Positions 12,569-24,498 of a stretch of DNA of 64,000 nt are shown here, piece by piece. Position numbers and translations under genes: made by a program. Every line of letters begins with the position of its first letter. Positions within the stretch are counted from its first letter, which is position 1. The notes under the pieces were generated by a model, which worked only from the letters and a program-made list of their open reading frames with translations, ran no database searches and had not been told where the DNA came from. This DNA comes from Siphonodentalium dalli (Eukaryota > Mollusca > Scaphopoda > Gadilida > Siphonodentaliidae): NCBI GenBank assembly GCA_032622095.1, contig CP136065.1:97905343-97969342 (forward strand), written 5' to 3'.

Positions 12569-13059
12569 ATGATATTAGTGAGCCACTCATCTGGTCGGTA
12601 TTGAAGGCAGTAATCGTGTACCAGCAATCATATACATGGCTATGTATATAAAACATAAACCCATTTTGAATGACAAAAGACATGTGACATCAATATTTGC
12701 AAATACCATTCCCTCTGAGCTTTGTACACCAGTCACTGGTTACCAAAACCATTTTATTTTGTATAGGGTGCACATGTAAGTAATAAGACCAGTCCACTAA
12801 GATGCCAATGGGGTGCATTGGCCAACAAACTTGAACACTATGTGTACATGCATCATTAGTCTTCTGAGGTAAATGCTATAGGCATGAGATGAAATCCCTA
12901 CACATAATGTATATATCTTTCAGCCTGTTCTGAAAATAAGCTCATATTGCGACATCCTTTCAAAGGGGGTGTGTTTGGGTACAGAACGTTTCGGTACCTG
13001 GGCGTGTCGGCACCTAGTTTTCAGGTGACTTCCATTCCTTATTCCTTATTCATATTTAG
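12569..13059. other. Spacer with no recognised feature
   Basis: AT-rich DNA without recognisable coding sequence or repeat structure. Confidence 0.45.
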
Positions 13060-13345
13060 GTAAAACAAAGGGTGTTGTAGGGTGGCCCCCAAGCCAATCT
13101 AAATATTCACCCCACCCCAATAAAAAATGGCCACAGTCCAGAGGGGTTCAAATAGGGCACCCATGCCATTTCTCGGCCATTGACCGAATTATGTAAAATA
13201 AAGAGTGTTGTAGGGTGACACCCGAGCCAATCTAAATATTCATCACTCCCAACTACCCCGAGAAATGGCATGGGTGCCCTCTTTGAACCCATGAAAGACC
13301 ACCTTGGGTTCCACCCTACAACACTCTTTGTTTGACCTAAATATG
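13060..13345. repeat. Mosaic repeat with GTGTTGTAGGGTGGC modules
   Basis: The block AAGWGTGTTGTAGGGTG followed by AGCCAATCTAAATATTCA occurs at about 13068 and 13200. An inverted version (CACCCTACAACACTCTTT) closes the region near 13325. ATGCCATTTCTCGG at 13163 is mirrored by CCGAGAAATGGCAT at 13258. Related modules recur inside the foldback element at 17121-18315. Confidence 0.7.
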
Positions 13346-13450
13346 AAATGTTTCGTATAAGGAACGGAAGTCACCTTCATGCTTTCAGGACGTTTCGGTA
13401 CCTGGGTTTTCGGCACTTCATCTAAGATGTATCGGCACATGATTAATGTA

Positions 13451-13568
13451 TTATGTTTTACATGGTTTGTATACATGCAGTGTACATGTTTAGGTGTAGT
13501 CTAATATCATTATGTTTGACATGGTTTGTATACATGCAGTGTACATGTTTAGGTGTAGTCTAATATCT
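13451..13568. repeat. 59-bp tandem duplication
   Basis: The unit containing CATGGTTTGTATACATGCAG and TGTACATGTTTAGGTGTAGT occurs twice in direct orientation with almost no differences, which suggests a recent local duplication. Confidence 0.92.
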
Positions 13569-14374
13569 TCTTCTTTCCATGGTACAACTGAGAAGGAAAT
13601 GTAGAGCGCACTTCGTTCGAATAATGATTGTCCAGCATTCTAGTGTCTGGATGCTGACTGATTGGTTGTATTCAATGGACTAAGTCCATAATATGTATTT
13701 AACGTTTATGTCACGATTTATAAAAAATAATAGACAAATCTACAATAGGATTTAAATGTAATTGTTTTTGTTTGTTTTTATTTATTGTGTTATATTTCCC
13801 CCAAACTATAGAAGTATATGTGTGTGACTTGAGCAAATCGAGCGCTTGCCCACATGCAGGGACTCCCATATTTCACTTGAACGTGCGATCGAGGTGCGAG
13901 ACACGCACCTTCTCAATTGGGAGAGTGTGATTCTGGTGAGATGAATTTGTCGTATCCAATTGTATCTAAAATAACTCAAACCCCGGAAACGGGTCAAACA
14001 TGTTCACCCTTATTTACCAACAAACGCTCTTCCCATTTAGGCTCTCCTCATCTGATAATAATGTTATTGCTATTTCATATTGCATTGTATTACTAATTCC
14101 CCTTGATTCAATTAATTGTGTTGGCATATATATACGGATAATGAAGATTCGATATCATCCGATTTGCTCAGTCTTGTGATTTACATTGTAGTCGGATTCC
14201 TTATGTAATTTTGCATTTTTGGTTTGTTAAAAGCGATTTGAAAACGGATTATGTATGCCTAGTATGTGTGTTTTCGGGATTGACTTGTTTCCATTCTTGA
14301 ATTTTGGCGGGTCGGCCTAAATCGGGGTCAACGTCATTTAGAGAGCGTTTCGTATTTACAGAAAACGGTATATG
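13569..14374. other. Gene-free stretch
   Basis: No exon, RNA gene or repeat is recognised. Confidence 0.4.
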
Positions 14375-14722
14375 GTGCCATCTGGCGTATGGTGATCGGT
14401 GCGATTTGAAACTTCTCCAAACTACTAGATATCACAATTACATGTTTTTTTTGAAAAAAATTATGTGATCGGTTCATACTTGTTTGCTACAGTTGTGATA
14501 AAAATTTAACACTGAGTCCTATGGAGGTTCTAGTACTTTGGATAGATGGCGCCATTTCGCGTATTGTGATATGTGCGTACTGATATTCCTAAAAAATACT
14601 AAGTATGAAACACAGACGTAGTTTTAAAAGGAATGGATGTGATCAGTTTATTCTTGCTGGCTACAGTTGCGATCAAAATTTAACAGTTACCCCTATGGAG
14701 AATTTCGTGTTATGCTCAAACG
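14375..14722. repeat. Diverged tandem duplication (about 175 bp)
   Basis: The segment around GCTACAGTTGTGATAAAAATTTAAC with CCTATGGAG (near 14490) is repeated near 14665 as GCTACAGTTGCGATCAAAATTTAAC with CCTATGGAG. The preceding text, TGGTGCCATCTGGCG versus TGGCGCCATTTCGCG, also matches. The two copies are clearly diverged. Confidence 0.7.
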
Positions 14723-15112
14723 TTGATTGTAATATCACTTATTGGCAATCGTGCGCAAATATATGAAGTTTAACACTCGTGTTTGACCCACTGTAACTAT
14801 CCATGATTTATTAGTTGCAACATATGATATAGTTATGCCTCAAGATACAGTAATTGGCAAAAGTAAGTGTCGAATGGTTTTGTAGTTTCGATAATATGCA
14901 GCCTGTTCAATCAAATGAAAATATTCACAACAAGACTGTTCACGATGTGATTACATATTATATCATTGTTTTATTTGATACTTGTATGTAATATGTTGTC
15001 CACTGACTGTTTTAAAACCACATCGTTGATCATAATGGGATGTAGTGTCACAAATACACAGGTATAGAGGGTAGTTGTTCGCTGTCATTAACTCAATCGT
15101 TGTCATAGGAGT

Positions 15113-15535
15113 CTATCCCACACGCACTGAGAGAATCTGTGTTTTCGCAGGATGTGTGCTACTGATAAACGGACATTTCGGTGCAGCTGAGATCTTTACT
15201 ATAGCGGTATATGCGTTGCTTTCACGCTTCCCACGCCAGTTACATTTGACAAACTTCAGTGCAGCGACTGAAACCCAACATTCACCATCAATGTTCTGAC
15301 CACAGTTAATCTCCACGCTTCGTGTATAGCTGTGAAAATCAAGTAAATTCGAATTTCCACTAGAGTAGAGCTTAATGAGTAAAATAGGTATATCAACCAT
15401 AGATGCATGTTCCTGCATTCCGAGTAGGTGCCTAGTAACCGCTACTAATGAGCTATCGGGTCCGGTGGCAAAGTCTCCCGATCTTATAATGATCAGTGGC
15501 CTATGCAGAACATGGCTGCATGTGCATGTGCCCAA
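15113..15535 (-). CDS. Unrecognised 140-aa open frame (doubtful)
   Basis: This is one of the two longest open frames outside the GPCR and the LINE fragment, read on the minus strand from an ATG near 15535 to a stop at 15113. I do not recognise it: there is no signal peptide, transmembrane helix or known motif. The middle has a few cysteines (CGQNIDGECW, KCNWRGK). The same DNA is partly open on the plus strand. It overlaps a diverged direct repeat (15430-15570 against 15770-15900), which argues for a repeat-derived frame. I see no splice sites that would build a gene around it. Confidence 0.2.
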   Translation of the reverse strand: MGTCTCSHVLHRPLIIIRSGDFATGPDSSLVAVTRHLLGMQEHASMVDIPILLIKLYSSGNSNLLDFHSYTRSVEINCGQNIDGECWVSVAALKFVKCNWRGKRESNAYTAIVKISAAPKCPFISSTHPAKTQILSVRVG

Positions 15536-15905
15536 CTTTGAACAAAGCCAGCACCATGTGATTAGACGCTGACTAAATTAAGGCAATACCAATAAATGAT
15601 TAATACACAATTGTGGTATTTGATTAGCAATCGTTGCTAACCTTAAATAAGACATCTGGTTCACTTTGACGACCAGGTATATCTCAAATTTCACATTTGG
15701 GTATTAACTGTATCGGAAACGCGAACGTTGAATTACGACCCTATAAGCTATAATTGCAATTTCCAGTGAATTCCTGGTAATTTCCTAGACTAAGTTTCTC
15801 GATCATATAATGATCAATGGCCCATGGGGCACAAACATGTACAATTTCATATCTGTGTCACCATTTGAACATAACCAATACCATCTGACTATAGACACTA
15901 TCTCA
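15430..15905. repeat. Diverged direct repeat
   Basis: The text around TCTCCCGATCTTATAATGAT and TTGAACAAAGCCAGCACCAT recurs about 320 bases later as TCTCGATCATATAATGATCA and TTGAACATAACCAATACCAT. It was an old duplication or is part of a repeat family. Both copies are open in the same plus-strand frame over the match. Confidence 0.6.
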
Positions 15906-16468
15906 TTTACGGGAAAATACCATGGCCGGTTCAAAGCCAAGTATATTATTTGGGGAGAACGGCCCATTAAGCCTAAGTCGGTGGTTTGTCACAACAGATG
16001 GAGTCATGATACATCATGAAGGATGATGGAAGGGTCCCCTTAACTATGTTCGTCGACACAGTATTGTCCCCGCACTGTGTCACTTGTATCTTACCGTGTT
16101 GTACTATATATAAGTCTTATAAGACCAAGCACATAATGCACATACTAGTATATATCTTCTTATAAAAACATTATCTCTTAGAAAGTGTCCAGAGATGTCT
16201 TGCCTATTTATACTGACAATTTATTTTTATTATTGTGGCAAAGTATTTGAGGGAGAGATTTGTTATGTTGACAAAGATGTTAATTTAGTATGTGAAACAT
16301 GTATCCCGGGGAGGTATCGAGTGGACGGAGAAAGTGTTTTCTTTATACTCTAATGAACATAATTTAAACTCCCAATTTTGGATAAACCCGACCAGGAATT
16401 ATATATAGAACAACCATCTATATAAGCCCAGCAATATTTAGCAATAAACATGGACATGATAACATTGT

Positions 16469-16979
16469 TTAAAGGCACGTGAGGCCTTAGTTGTCGAAAA
16501 TATTCATATTTGTTCCAATCACCGTAAACAGAAAAACATTAAAATGCATACAGTTTCGTTCATATATACCATGACTATCGCGTAAACAGCATGTTATCAT
16601 AAAGACCTACTATATTTTACCTAAGCAAGAGCCTGCTTGTGTTACAGAAGACAGCACAATGCTACTGGCTAATCACACAAAATGGCATAAACGCTCTTTA
16701 TTTGTTCCATATCAGGAATTCATCAACAAAGAACGCTCTTTATGTTTACCATCATAATATAAACAAACACCAGAAAAGTAACTTTTTATGCCTTTGTTTA
16801 CATAACAATGGTCAAACAAATGACAATAACATACTGTTTATACGATATTTCTTATTTGTATACGGACAAAGTCTGTCTAAATTTTGATGTTCTTTCTGTT
16901 TGTGGCGGTTTTTGACGGGTGGAAATATTTTTACAGGATACCCACCGCCAAGGCCAACCGTACCTTTAACGTTTTTAAA
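16469..16979 (+). mobile_element. Family C MITE, copy 2
   Basis: TTAA flanks both ends. Left end AGGCACGTGAGGC; right end, reversed, AGGTACGGTTGGCC. Internal sequence matches copy 3, with CATAAACGCTCTTTAT, CCATATCAGGAAT and TTGTTTACATAACAA. The copy is 511 bp and more diverged at its tips than copy 3. Confidence 0.78.
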
Positions 16980-17120
16980 CATTACAACCCTATCCACATC
17001 TATTTGGCTAAACATATCATTGGCATATAGATGGGTTGTTGTAGTTGTTACGTTGATGCTGGTCGGGTTTCTCCAAATTTAATACTAAAACAGAATGTTC
17101 CATAAGCTACGGTGGCTGGT

Positions 17121-18315
17121 TTAGGACATGAGAATTTGTTTTTTATTTCACAAAATACTAATTCGTGGCCAAGAAATAGCTAATTCGTGGTCACGAAATA
17201 CTAATTCGTGGCCACGAAATAACCGATTAACCTTTGCATATATATCCAGATACCTTTACGGTATATGGTTACACTGACTTGACGATGTTTTAGAAACAAT
17301 GCGTACGATCGCAGAGTAGCTACTATAAACCCCTTATGGCGTGGGACCCGGGCTCTATGGGGAATGGACGTCATATATAAACTATCCCAGAGAGAACGGG
17401 GAAACACGGGTCAGGTGGCTCCAAGACAAACTGACTATTCATTAGTTTTGACCACAAGGGATCGAATGGGAATGGCAATTCTCTCGGCATATTGGCCGAT
17501 TTAAGTCAAATAAGGAGTTTTGTAGGGTGGGCCCAAAACAAGCTAACAAATATTCACCCCTTTCAACCATACCCGATCCAAAATGGTCGCCGCTCAGAAG
17601 GGGTCAAATGGGGTACACATTATTTCTCGGTCACTTGACCGATATAGATCAAATAAAGAGTGTTGTATCGTGGTTCACAAAGAAAGCTAATTTTCCACAC
17701 CCTCAGCCCACTCGAGCGAAAATGATAACTGATCAGATGGGTCCATATATGGTACCATGCAATCCCCCCCATTTTAGGTCGAATACAGTGTGTACAAACT
17801 AAATGTTCACCCGCTTTTACCATCCCCGATCCAAAATGGCCCCCCAGATGGGTTCAAATATGACACCTATACAATTTATCGACCCCTTAACCTTTTGATA
17901 TGGTATAATTGGTGCTGTAGAGTGGCCCCCCAAGATATACTGAATGTCGTGGGTGCCCATGTAACCCACCCCATGCAGGGCGGCGGCAACTTTGGATCGG
18001 GTTGGTGAAAGGTGTGATTACTTAATTTGTTTTACGGGCCACCCTGCAACACGCTTTATCTCAAATCGCCGTGGCTCATGCCAAGATGGTGGCCAACGGC
18101 AACCAGATCATCTCTATCCGCTTCCATTACAACAGTGACTGACGATCGTATATCACAATTAGTTATTTAGTGGCCACGAATTATTTATTTCGTTGACCAC
18201 GAATTAGTTATTTCATGGCCACGAATTGGTTATTTCGTGGCCACGAATTAGTTATTTCGTGGCCACGAATTAGTATTTCATGGCCACGCAATTAAAAAAT
18301 ATTCCCATGTCCTAA
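17121..18315. mobile_element. Foldback-type element with GTGGCCAC subterminal arrays
   Basis: The outer inverted repeat is TTAGGACATGAGAAT on the left and its complement ATTCCCATGTCCTAA on the right. Inside each end lies an array of a palindromic module, TAATTCGTGGCCACGAAATA: about three units at 17157-17222 and six at 18165-18290. The middle consists of GTGTTGTAGGGTGG-type modules also seen at 13060-13345, with ATGGGGTSAAATGGGG-like text. No transposase frame is present, and the open frames at 17527-17802 and 17620-17823 come from the modules. The flanks show no clear target duplication. Confidence 0.7.
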
Positions 18316-18824
18316 AAGTTTTGACTGACACTTACATAAATATGACTCCCATATTTGTTAGCACACAACTCCGTATTATGCGGTACTTCGTCCTGGCAAT
18401 AAACATTAATTTTGTCAATTGATGAAAAAACACCATCAATCAATTTTACAACGGCATCTTGAAATTTTAGTCTTGATAAACATTGCATTTGTATAATAGT
18501 GGACATTATCACCGAAGCACGTGATTGTGATGTATATGATTGATGTGAACTACATTTTTTCAACTACTGTATCTGACTGTATATTGCATGTTAATTTTGT
18601 AAAATCACATGTAGTTACGATAGACTACATGTAAGAGCCATGCATATATATATGATAGCCATTAAGTTCCACCACTGTGAACATTTAAGTAAATTGTCAA
18701 ACTCTCTATAGGATCCAACGTTAGTTTTGTTCGCAACTGTGGTACTGTACCAGCGGAGATTTATCTGACGACACCATTCTCAAAAATACATTTCAGAGTC
18801 ATGCTTGACATATGTGCACAATTT

Positions 18825-19790
18825 CAACTTGCACAATTCATGAAAAGGCTAATCGCGTTAGTTAATATCTGTATACTCAGGAAACGCTCTTTAAATTTTT
18901 TAAACCGTCCAACCAATTTGTTTCCACTAAAATGTCAGACTGGAACAAGTAGACTCTGAAAGTAGACCACCATATTTGATACTTTTGTTAATTTCAACAC
19001 GCACAGTCCACAAGAAGGTTAGTTATGAGGATTAATATTTGTATAATAACCAAACGCTCTTTAAATTCTTAAAACACCCCAAAAACTTTTTGTTTCCAAT
19101 AAAATTTCAACTGGACACATGTAAACTCTGAACGTAGACACGATATTGACAAATAAACCGTTCGCATGTCGTCTTAGACAATCCGAAATGGCGCGACCGT
19201 TGTTTTCGACCAAAGGAATCTGACTTGTGAAATCAGCGAGGGTGGGGGTAGGGGTAGCGTTTCTGCGATATCTTTACCAAAAATCAATGTATCAAAGTTT
19301 TGTTTGTGGCATATGATCAAGATATCCTTGTAGATTGTTCATGTTCGTCCATATGTGATATAGCTCATTTTAAGAATATACAATACCTTAATATTTGGGA
19401 AAGAATATTGAAAATGCAGTCATAAATGCAATTCGTCTGATGATTTTTGATAAAATTCCACATTAAGATATGTAATTAAGTAATTTGTGGCAAGATCTCC
19501 CCATGTTTTTCGATTTCCAAGAACAAAGAAAGCCACTTACCGAACTTGATATGCGTAATAGCATGTTATTATTACCAGGTGGACGGGAACAAAATAGAGG
19601 GGTACACAAACAAAAGCCCCACACAAACCTGTTTCCACTAAAATATCAAGCTGGAAACAGGTAGATTCTGAAAATAGACACACTGGTGGTATAGAAACTG
19701 TTCTCATATCGCTTTTAACATTCCGAAAACGCGCGACCATTTTTTTCGACATAAGGAATCCGACTATTGGGGTATCCACTGACATACAAA
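18825..19790. repeat. Tandem modules of about 165 bp
   Basis: Blocks such as AACGCTCTTTAAATT, TTTGTTTCCACTAAAATGTC and GTAGACTCTGAAAGTAGAC recur at about 18884, 19054 and, partly, 19630. The third copy shares CGCGCGACCATTTTTTTCGA with GGCGCGACCGTTGTTTTCGA of the second. The modules are diverged, and a roughly 400-base spacer separates the second and third. Confidence 0.6.
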
Positions 19791-19879
19791 TCTACAAGAA
19801 GTATGCTTTATTTTCATCACAAAATAAACAACAACGAATTTATGTAATAAATTTATCAACACAATTGTACAAGATTCAT

Positions 19880-20380
19880 TCACGGTGGGGAATCACGTGG
19901 TTTCGAGGTTGGTGAGTACCATGCATACAAAATGGCCGAGGCTAGTGCATCCGCACTATATATATAACAAAATATATGAGGAACTGACATAAAATATACC
20001 ATTTTGACTTCAACGAGTATATGCTAGTTTATTTTTGAAACAAGTTGATACCTTATTTGTTCGGAAATACTCAGTAGTTTTCTATAACATTCTGACCAAA
20101 GTTGCCAGTCGGATGTGCGTGGAATACACCAGTCCATATATCTTGGAGAATCATTCGACTGACAATTTTGGTCAGAATGTTAGAGCAAACAAATGTTAAT
20201 TTGTACATAAATGAGATATCAGCTTCTTTGAAAAATAGTATAGCTCGCAGCAGTCAAAATAATATGTAATATCTTAGTTTATTACCCTTTTCTTAGATTC
20301 TGGTCGCGTTTTAGATCGCCTCGGCCATTTTGAATGCGTTATACTCATCAACTCGAAACCACGTGATTCCACTCCGTGTC
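19880..20380. mobile_element. Palindromic MITE with AATCACGTGGTTTCGAG ends
   Basis: The arms start CACGGTGGGGAATCACGTGG (left) and, reversed, GACACGGAGTGGAATCACG (right). They continue through CAAAATGGCCGAGG and inwards to the ACATTCTGACCAAAGTTGCC arms shared with 6080-6370. Almost the whole 500 bp is self-complementary. It does not encode a protein. Confidence 0.75.
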
Positions 20381-20665
20381 ATTGAAAGATATTAAAACTT
20401 AAGTGGTGCTGAATTGATCACCGTTAACCCTTTCTCTACTAAGTGAATTTTCCTACTCATTTATACAAGTATACATTGCATGGAATGGTGAACATTTATT
20501 ATTCATTTCGAGGGATGTTCAAGAAACCCAAGCAGACGATATGCAGGCAAAAAAAGAAAATACCAGTGCAGAAAAATTAATTTTTGCTGTTAATTTTTTA
20601 GATAATAAGTTGAACCAGGCCGTTTGTTGAACTTATTATCTGAACATATCCGCTAATATATTTAG

Positions 20666-20936
20666 TTAACCATTCCACGACAGGAGCTTCCTGAAATTTT
20701 TCTGAAACCCTGTGCCAGTGAATTGTCTTATATATGCGAGTCTCCCACAGAGAGCCTCACATATATAAGAGAATTCATTGGCCTAATAACAGTATTTGCC
20801 TTGACCTTGCAATGTAAGTCAGTACATTCTCTTATATATGCGAGGCGCCATATAGGAGCCTCGCATATATTAGAGCATGCACTGGCACATTATCTTTAAC
20901 GCTGCGCTAGTGCAGCTCCCGCCATAAAAGGGTTAA
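20666..20936. mobile_element. Family A MITE with both TTAA ends
   Basis: TTAA at 20666-20669 and 20933-20936. It has the double-hairpin form, with GCGAGTCTCC/GAGCCTCACATATA and CGAGGCGCC/GAGCCTCGCATATA. The right end reads GCAGCTCCCGCCATAAAAGGGTTAA. Its right TTAA is also the left TTAA of the family B element that follows directly. Confidence 0.8.
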
Positions 20937-21285
20937 AGGTACTCAATCCGACCAGACGGCCCCCATATATCATCATGTTACAACAAGAACATTTCTTCAA
21001 AATACGCTTTAGTTATCAAAATCGATTAATTATAACAAAATAATGCTGTTGAGTATCACAAAATTTGGCCGTATTACCGATTTTACAGTTATCCATCTCA
21101 ATACGCAATTTTGTCCGAGACTGTCGGTTTGACGACAATTGTTCCAGGCCAGATAAAAGTACAAATCTCGAGAAATAACAAATTTCAAAATTCGATATCT
21201 GATCACTCTGAGCATTGGTGGGTAGGTTACTCGACTCGAATCAAATATTTTTTTGGGAGCGCTAATTCGGACTATGCATCTTTAA
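20933..21285. mobile_element. Family B MITE, copy 2
   Basis: TTAA-flanked; left end AGGTACTCAATCCGACCAGA, right end (reversed) AGATGCATAGTCCGAATTAG. It is inverted relative to copy 1, with the TCGATTAATTATAAC and CTCGAATCAAATATTTTTTT landmarks. It abuts the family A element and shares its TTAA. Just after the right TTAA comes GAAAGGGTTAA, which looks like the tip of another family A end. Confidence 0.75.
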
Positions 21286-21552
21286 GAAAGGGTTAATGAT
21301 AGCCATAATTATTTAACTTGTGAAATTAAATACCTATAATTAACGAGATGAATGACATTTTACTGTCACTTAGTTACGGTACATATTATTCAGAAGGAAA
21401 TACCAATTTATACTGTTAATAGCGTTATGAATTAAAGAGTCCCTTGTTCCGAGGCCCTTGATTGTATCCATATAAATATAAAAAATCGTCAAAATTTAAG
21501 AGAATTTATGGCAATGTGCGTGTGCATCATTGGACAGTTGTTTTCATTATGG

Positions 21553-21956
21553 TTAAAGATATATAATCCGAATTATCGCTCCAAAATTACTAGTTCTTTG
21601 GCTTCGGGGTTAAAAAAATATTTGAATCGAGTCGAGGAACCCACCCATCAAAGCTCAGTGTTATCAGATATCGATTTTGAAATCTGTTTTCTTTTTATCA
21701 CCTGGAATATTTGGCGGCCTAGCAAATATTCGACGAGCCGACCGACATACTCTCGATACCAAATTGCGTTTTGAACAAAATGTTGATATATAACACGTTT
21801 TGGAGAATTTTATACTATAGCCTGGACAGTGGGTAGATTTATTATTTGTAATTAATTGATTCTGATAACTAAAGCGTCTTTTAAAGAAATGTTGTTGTTG
21901 GAATCTGATGATACGGGGACCATCGAATCAGATTGTGTACCTTTAAATAATTCTGG
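21553..21956. mobile_element. Family B MITE, copy 3
   Basis: TTAA-flanked; left end AGATATATAATCCGAATTAT, right end (reversed) AGGTACACAATCTGATTCGA. It has the same orientation and landmarks as copy 1. The open frame at 21508-21774 lies in it and has no meaning as a gene. Confidence 0.8.
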
Positions 21957-22289
21957 GAACTTAGGTCATTTTTTTCCCCCGTATATATATGGTCCCCTGC
22001 ATGGTACCACTGGAGTCACTGTCTGAAATATAACTCGTCTAAAGGTGGAAGAGAAATTAACTCCTGAAATGATGTCTCCTTTTATGTCACGACATGACCA
22101 TAACTTCTGAAGTTAGAATAAAGGGGCACTGGACACTAAATCCGGCCATCTATGGGACCATCTCCTTTTTACTCAACAGAATATATGCAACAAATGAATG
22201 AGTTTGAGCTATGGATAAGTGCAAAACAGACCCATTTACCGTATGAACGATGTAAACACCACGTTAATTATAACAAGAAAACCATAGTC

Positions 22290-22860
22290 AGAAATGGTAA
22301 CGCCCCCAAGATCATATAATTAGCCATAAATATAAATTATAATATAAAATATATTGGTTACATTAATGCACCGCCTCAGAATTCCGTTAAAACAACTAAG
22401 CCTTCAAATTATTACAAAAAAACTACGGCTTATTACTGCAGGTTTTTCATTCACCAAACCAGAAAGCTTCTAAATGCGGATCAAAAATTGGGTTCCCGAG
22501 ATAAAATCTTCAAGTGTGCATGGCCCAGCCATTGTTCATACCTAAACATCGAACGCAATTAACGCGGTCATAATAGTTACACACTGCAACTATAAGACAT
22601 CCAGCGAATACAAACCCGAAATGTGTTGTCCTGCGAGATATCACATCGCTATAGCTCAATTTGACACGGTCAGATTAGCCTTTCAACAATATCCTAAAAC
22701 AATAAAGCTTCTCAAATCATCGGCATAGTCAGTAGAACTTTCATGAACGTGGACATTCCAACTACATGTACAGCTTTTACCGGACTCGAGGTCGCAGTAC
22801 AACTTTAACGCGTCCCAAAATAACCGGAAAAAAACAATTATCTATTTATAAATTTCCCAT
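22290..22860. repeat. Dispersed repeat, copy 1
   Basis: About 480 bases (from CAAGAAAACCATAGTCAGAA through GGCATAGTCAGTAGAACTTT) match 52305-52800 closely, and partly 38780-38910 and 39120-39210. The landmark GCATGGCCCAGCCATTGTTC is shared. No frame is conserved, so it is probably the non-coding part of a retroelement or DNA transposon. Confidence 0.75.
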
Positions 22861-22912
22861 GGGACCACAGATTTCTAAAATTTGTAGAACAGTATACACC
22901 GGTGGCGTTAAT

Positions 22913-22950
22913 GAAAATGAATTTAAGGCTGGAGTCTTAAATTCATTTTC
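22913..22950. repeat. Short perfect hairpin
   Basis: GAAAATGAATTTAAG and its exact complement are separated by 8 bases. Adjacent bases extend the pairing imperfectly. Confidence 0.85.
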
Positions 22951-23770
22951 GTTATAGTTGTTACCATGTTGTTTGTGTAGTGCATACGGCAAATGAGTGT
23001 ATTTTGCAAAGAAATTTCTGACAGATTTTGAGAAAATCCATTTTGATATACCAGGAAATTTTGGCAAATCGTGCGTCTAACCCTTACTATATATAACAGT
23101 TGGACGAACACAGAAAAGGGCATAACACATTATAATGATGAATGTATAGCTTTATCACAGCAATTGGTCCATTATTATACATTCTGGTTGCAATCTGAAA
23201 TAAGAAAAGGAAAACACAACAACAACAACAAAATTGTAATCTCATTTTGATCTGATATAAATCAGTAGAGAATACCTACAGTTTTTGTTTGAATACCGAA
23301 ATATCTCACGAGTGTCTGGAAAGAAATATCGGATTTTCACGAGCCGCTGCAAGCCGCGAGTAAAAATTCGATATTTATGTCAAGAAACGAATGAGATTGT
23401 TTGATGTATACAAAACACTGTAGGTATTCGTTTTATTATATGCACATTATTAAGTTGCTATAAGCGGTTATATAATTTGCCTTCAAATTTCTAGCTCGCG
23501 TAAACCATGCACCGGCGGGCTACAATGAAATATAAATACGATGTCGTTATTTCACTGTGGCTTCTAAAAGATACATACCAAGATCTACGTTTCGGTAATT
23601 TCCCGCTATTTTATAGGCGAGCATATAATAAATATCATTACCCATGCCATTCTTGTGGTTAATTGCGCACATGTGCATGTATTATGTAGGCTATAAGACA
23701 CAACACGAATACAACAGGTAAGGTCGGCATATATAAATACACCACACAAGTAATTTTATATATAAAATTA

Positions 23771-24397
23771 TGGAGTAGAATTCCATATATGGAGCTTTTG
23801 AATATTCATGAATATTAAAAACTCCATGTAAGGAAAGCTACTCCAGAACATTGACCTGTAGCACTTAAAGGTACTCAACCCGATAAAACTCCTCTCAATT
23901 ACTATTTCAATGGCTTCGGGGGTCAAAAATATTTGATTCGAGTCGAGGAAGTCACCCATCAAAGCTCAGATTTGTTAGATATCGATTTTAGAAATCTATT
24001 ATTTTTCATTATCGGGAATTCTTTCTGGCCCAGAAGATAGTAAAAAATTCGTTATTATTACCCACTTGATTATAGAGTTATCCATCCTTGTCTGTTTGAA
24101 TAGAATTTTGGCGTAAAATCTCGAGCATGTTACCAAATTGACGGCAGTTATAAGTACTCATCTCGAGAACATAAGAATTTTCAAAAATCAATATCTAATG
24201 ACTCTGAGCTTTGTTTGATGGGTTCCTCGACTCGAATCAAATATTTTTTACCCCCAAAGCCAAAGAAATAGTAATATAGGACCCTCTGATCGGATTGTTG
24301 TTGTTGGAATCTGTTGAGATGGGGACCCTCTTTACGGGTTGAGTACCTTTAAACCGCGGAATGTGGATGGCTGGATCCAATATGGCCGCGACTCAGT
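23771..24397. mobile_element. Family D palindromic element split by a family B insertion
   Basis: The left piece (23771-23874) carries TATTCATGAATATT and CCAGAACATTGACCTGTAGC. The right piece (24353-24397) carries GATCCAATATGGCCGCGACT. In uninterrupted copies (56296-56495 and 62588-62796) these parts are contiguous across GTAGCACTTAA. The family B element sits exactly at that TTAA. Confidence 0.75.
23875..24352. mobile_element. Family B element nested in family D
   Basis: TTAA-flanked; ends AGGTACTCAACCCGATAAA and, reversed, AGGTACTCAACCCGTAAAG are nearly identical. At 478 bp it is longer than the 353-bp and 404-bp copies and is largely palindromic: GATATCGATTTTAGAAATC on one side, AAAATCAATATCTAATGACT on the other. 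It is the best copy for defining family B ends. Confidence 0.85.
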
Positions 24398-24498
24398 GAT
24401 CTCGCTTATTAAAACAATTGTTGACACTTCCTTCGAACAACACTTCCTGCTTTTCAAAAAGCAAATCAATGTTTTATATCATGCAGAGTGAATATGTT

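Noticed and set aside
15113-15535. Confident gene
   Set aside because: It is long for chance, but both strands are open, a diverged duplication covers it, and no motif or splice context was found; kept only as a low-confidence entry.
17157-18290. GTGGCCAC sites as a bacterial-type operator array
   Set aside because: They occur as inverted arrays inside transposon-like ends; no adjacent gene or promoter supports a regulatory role.
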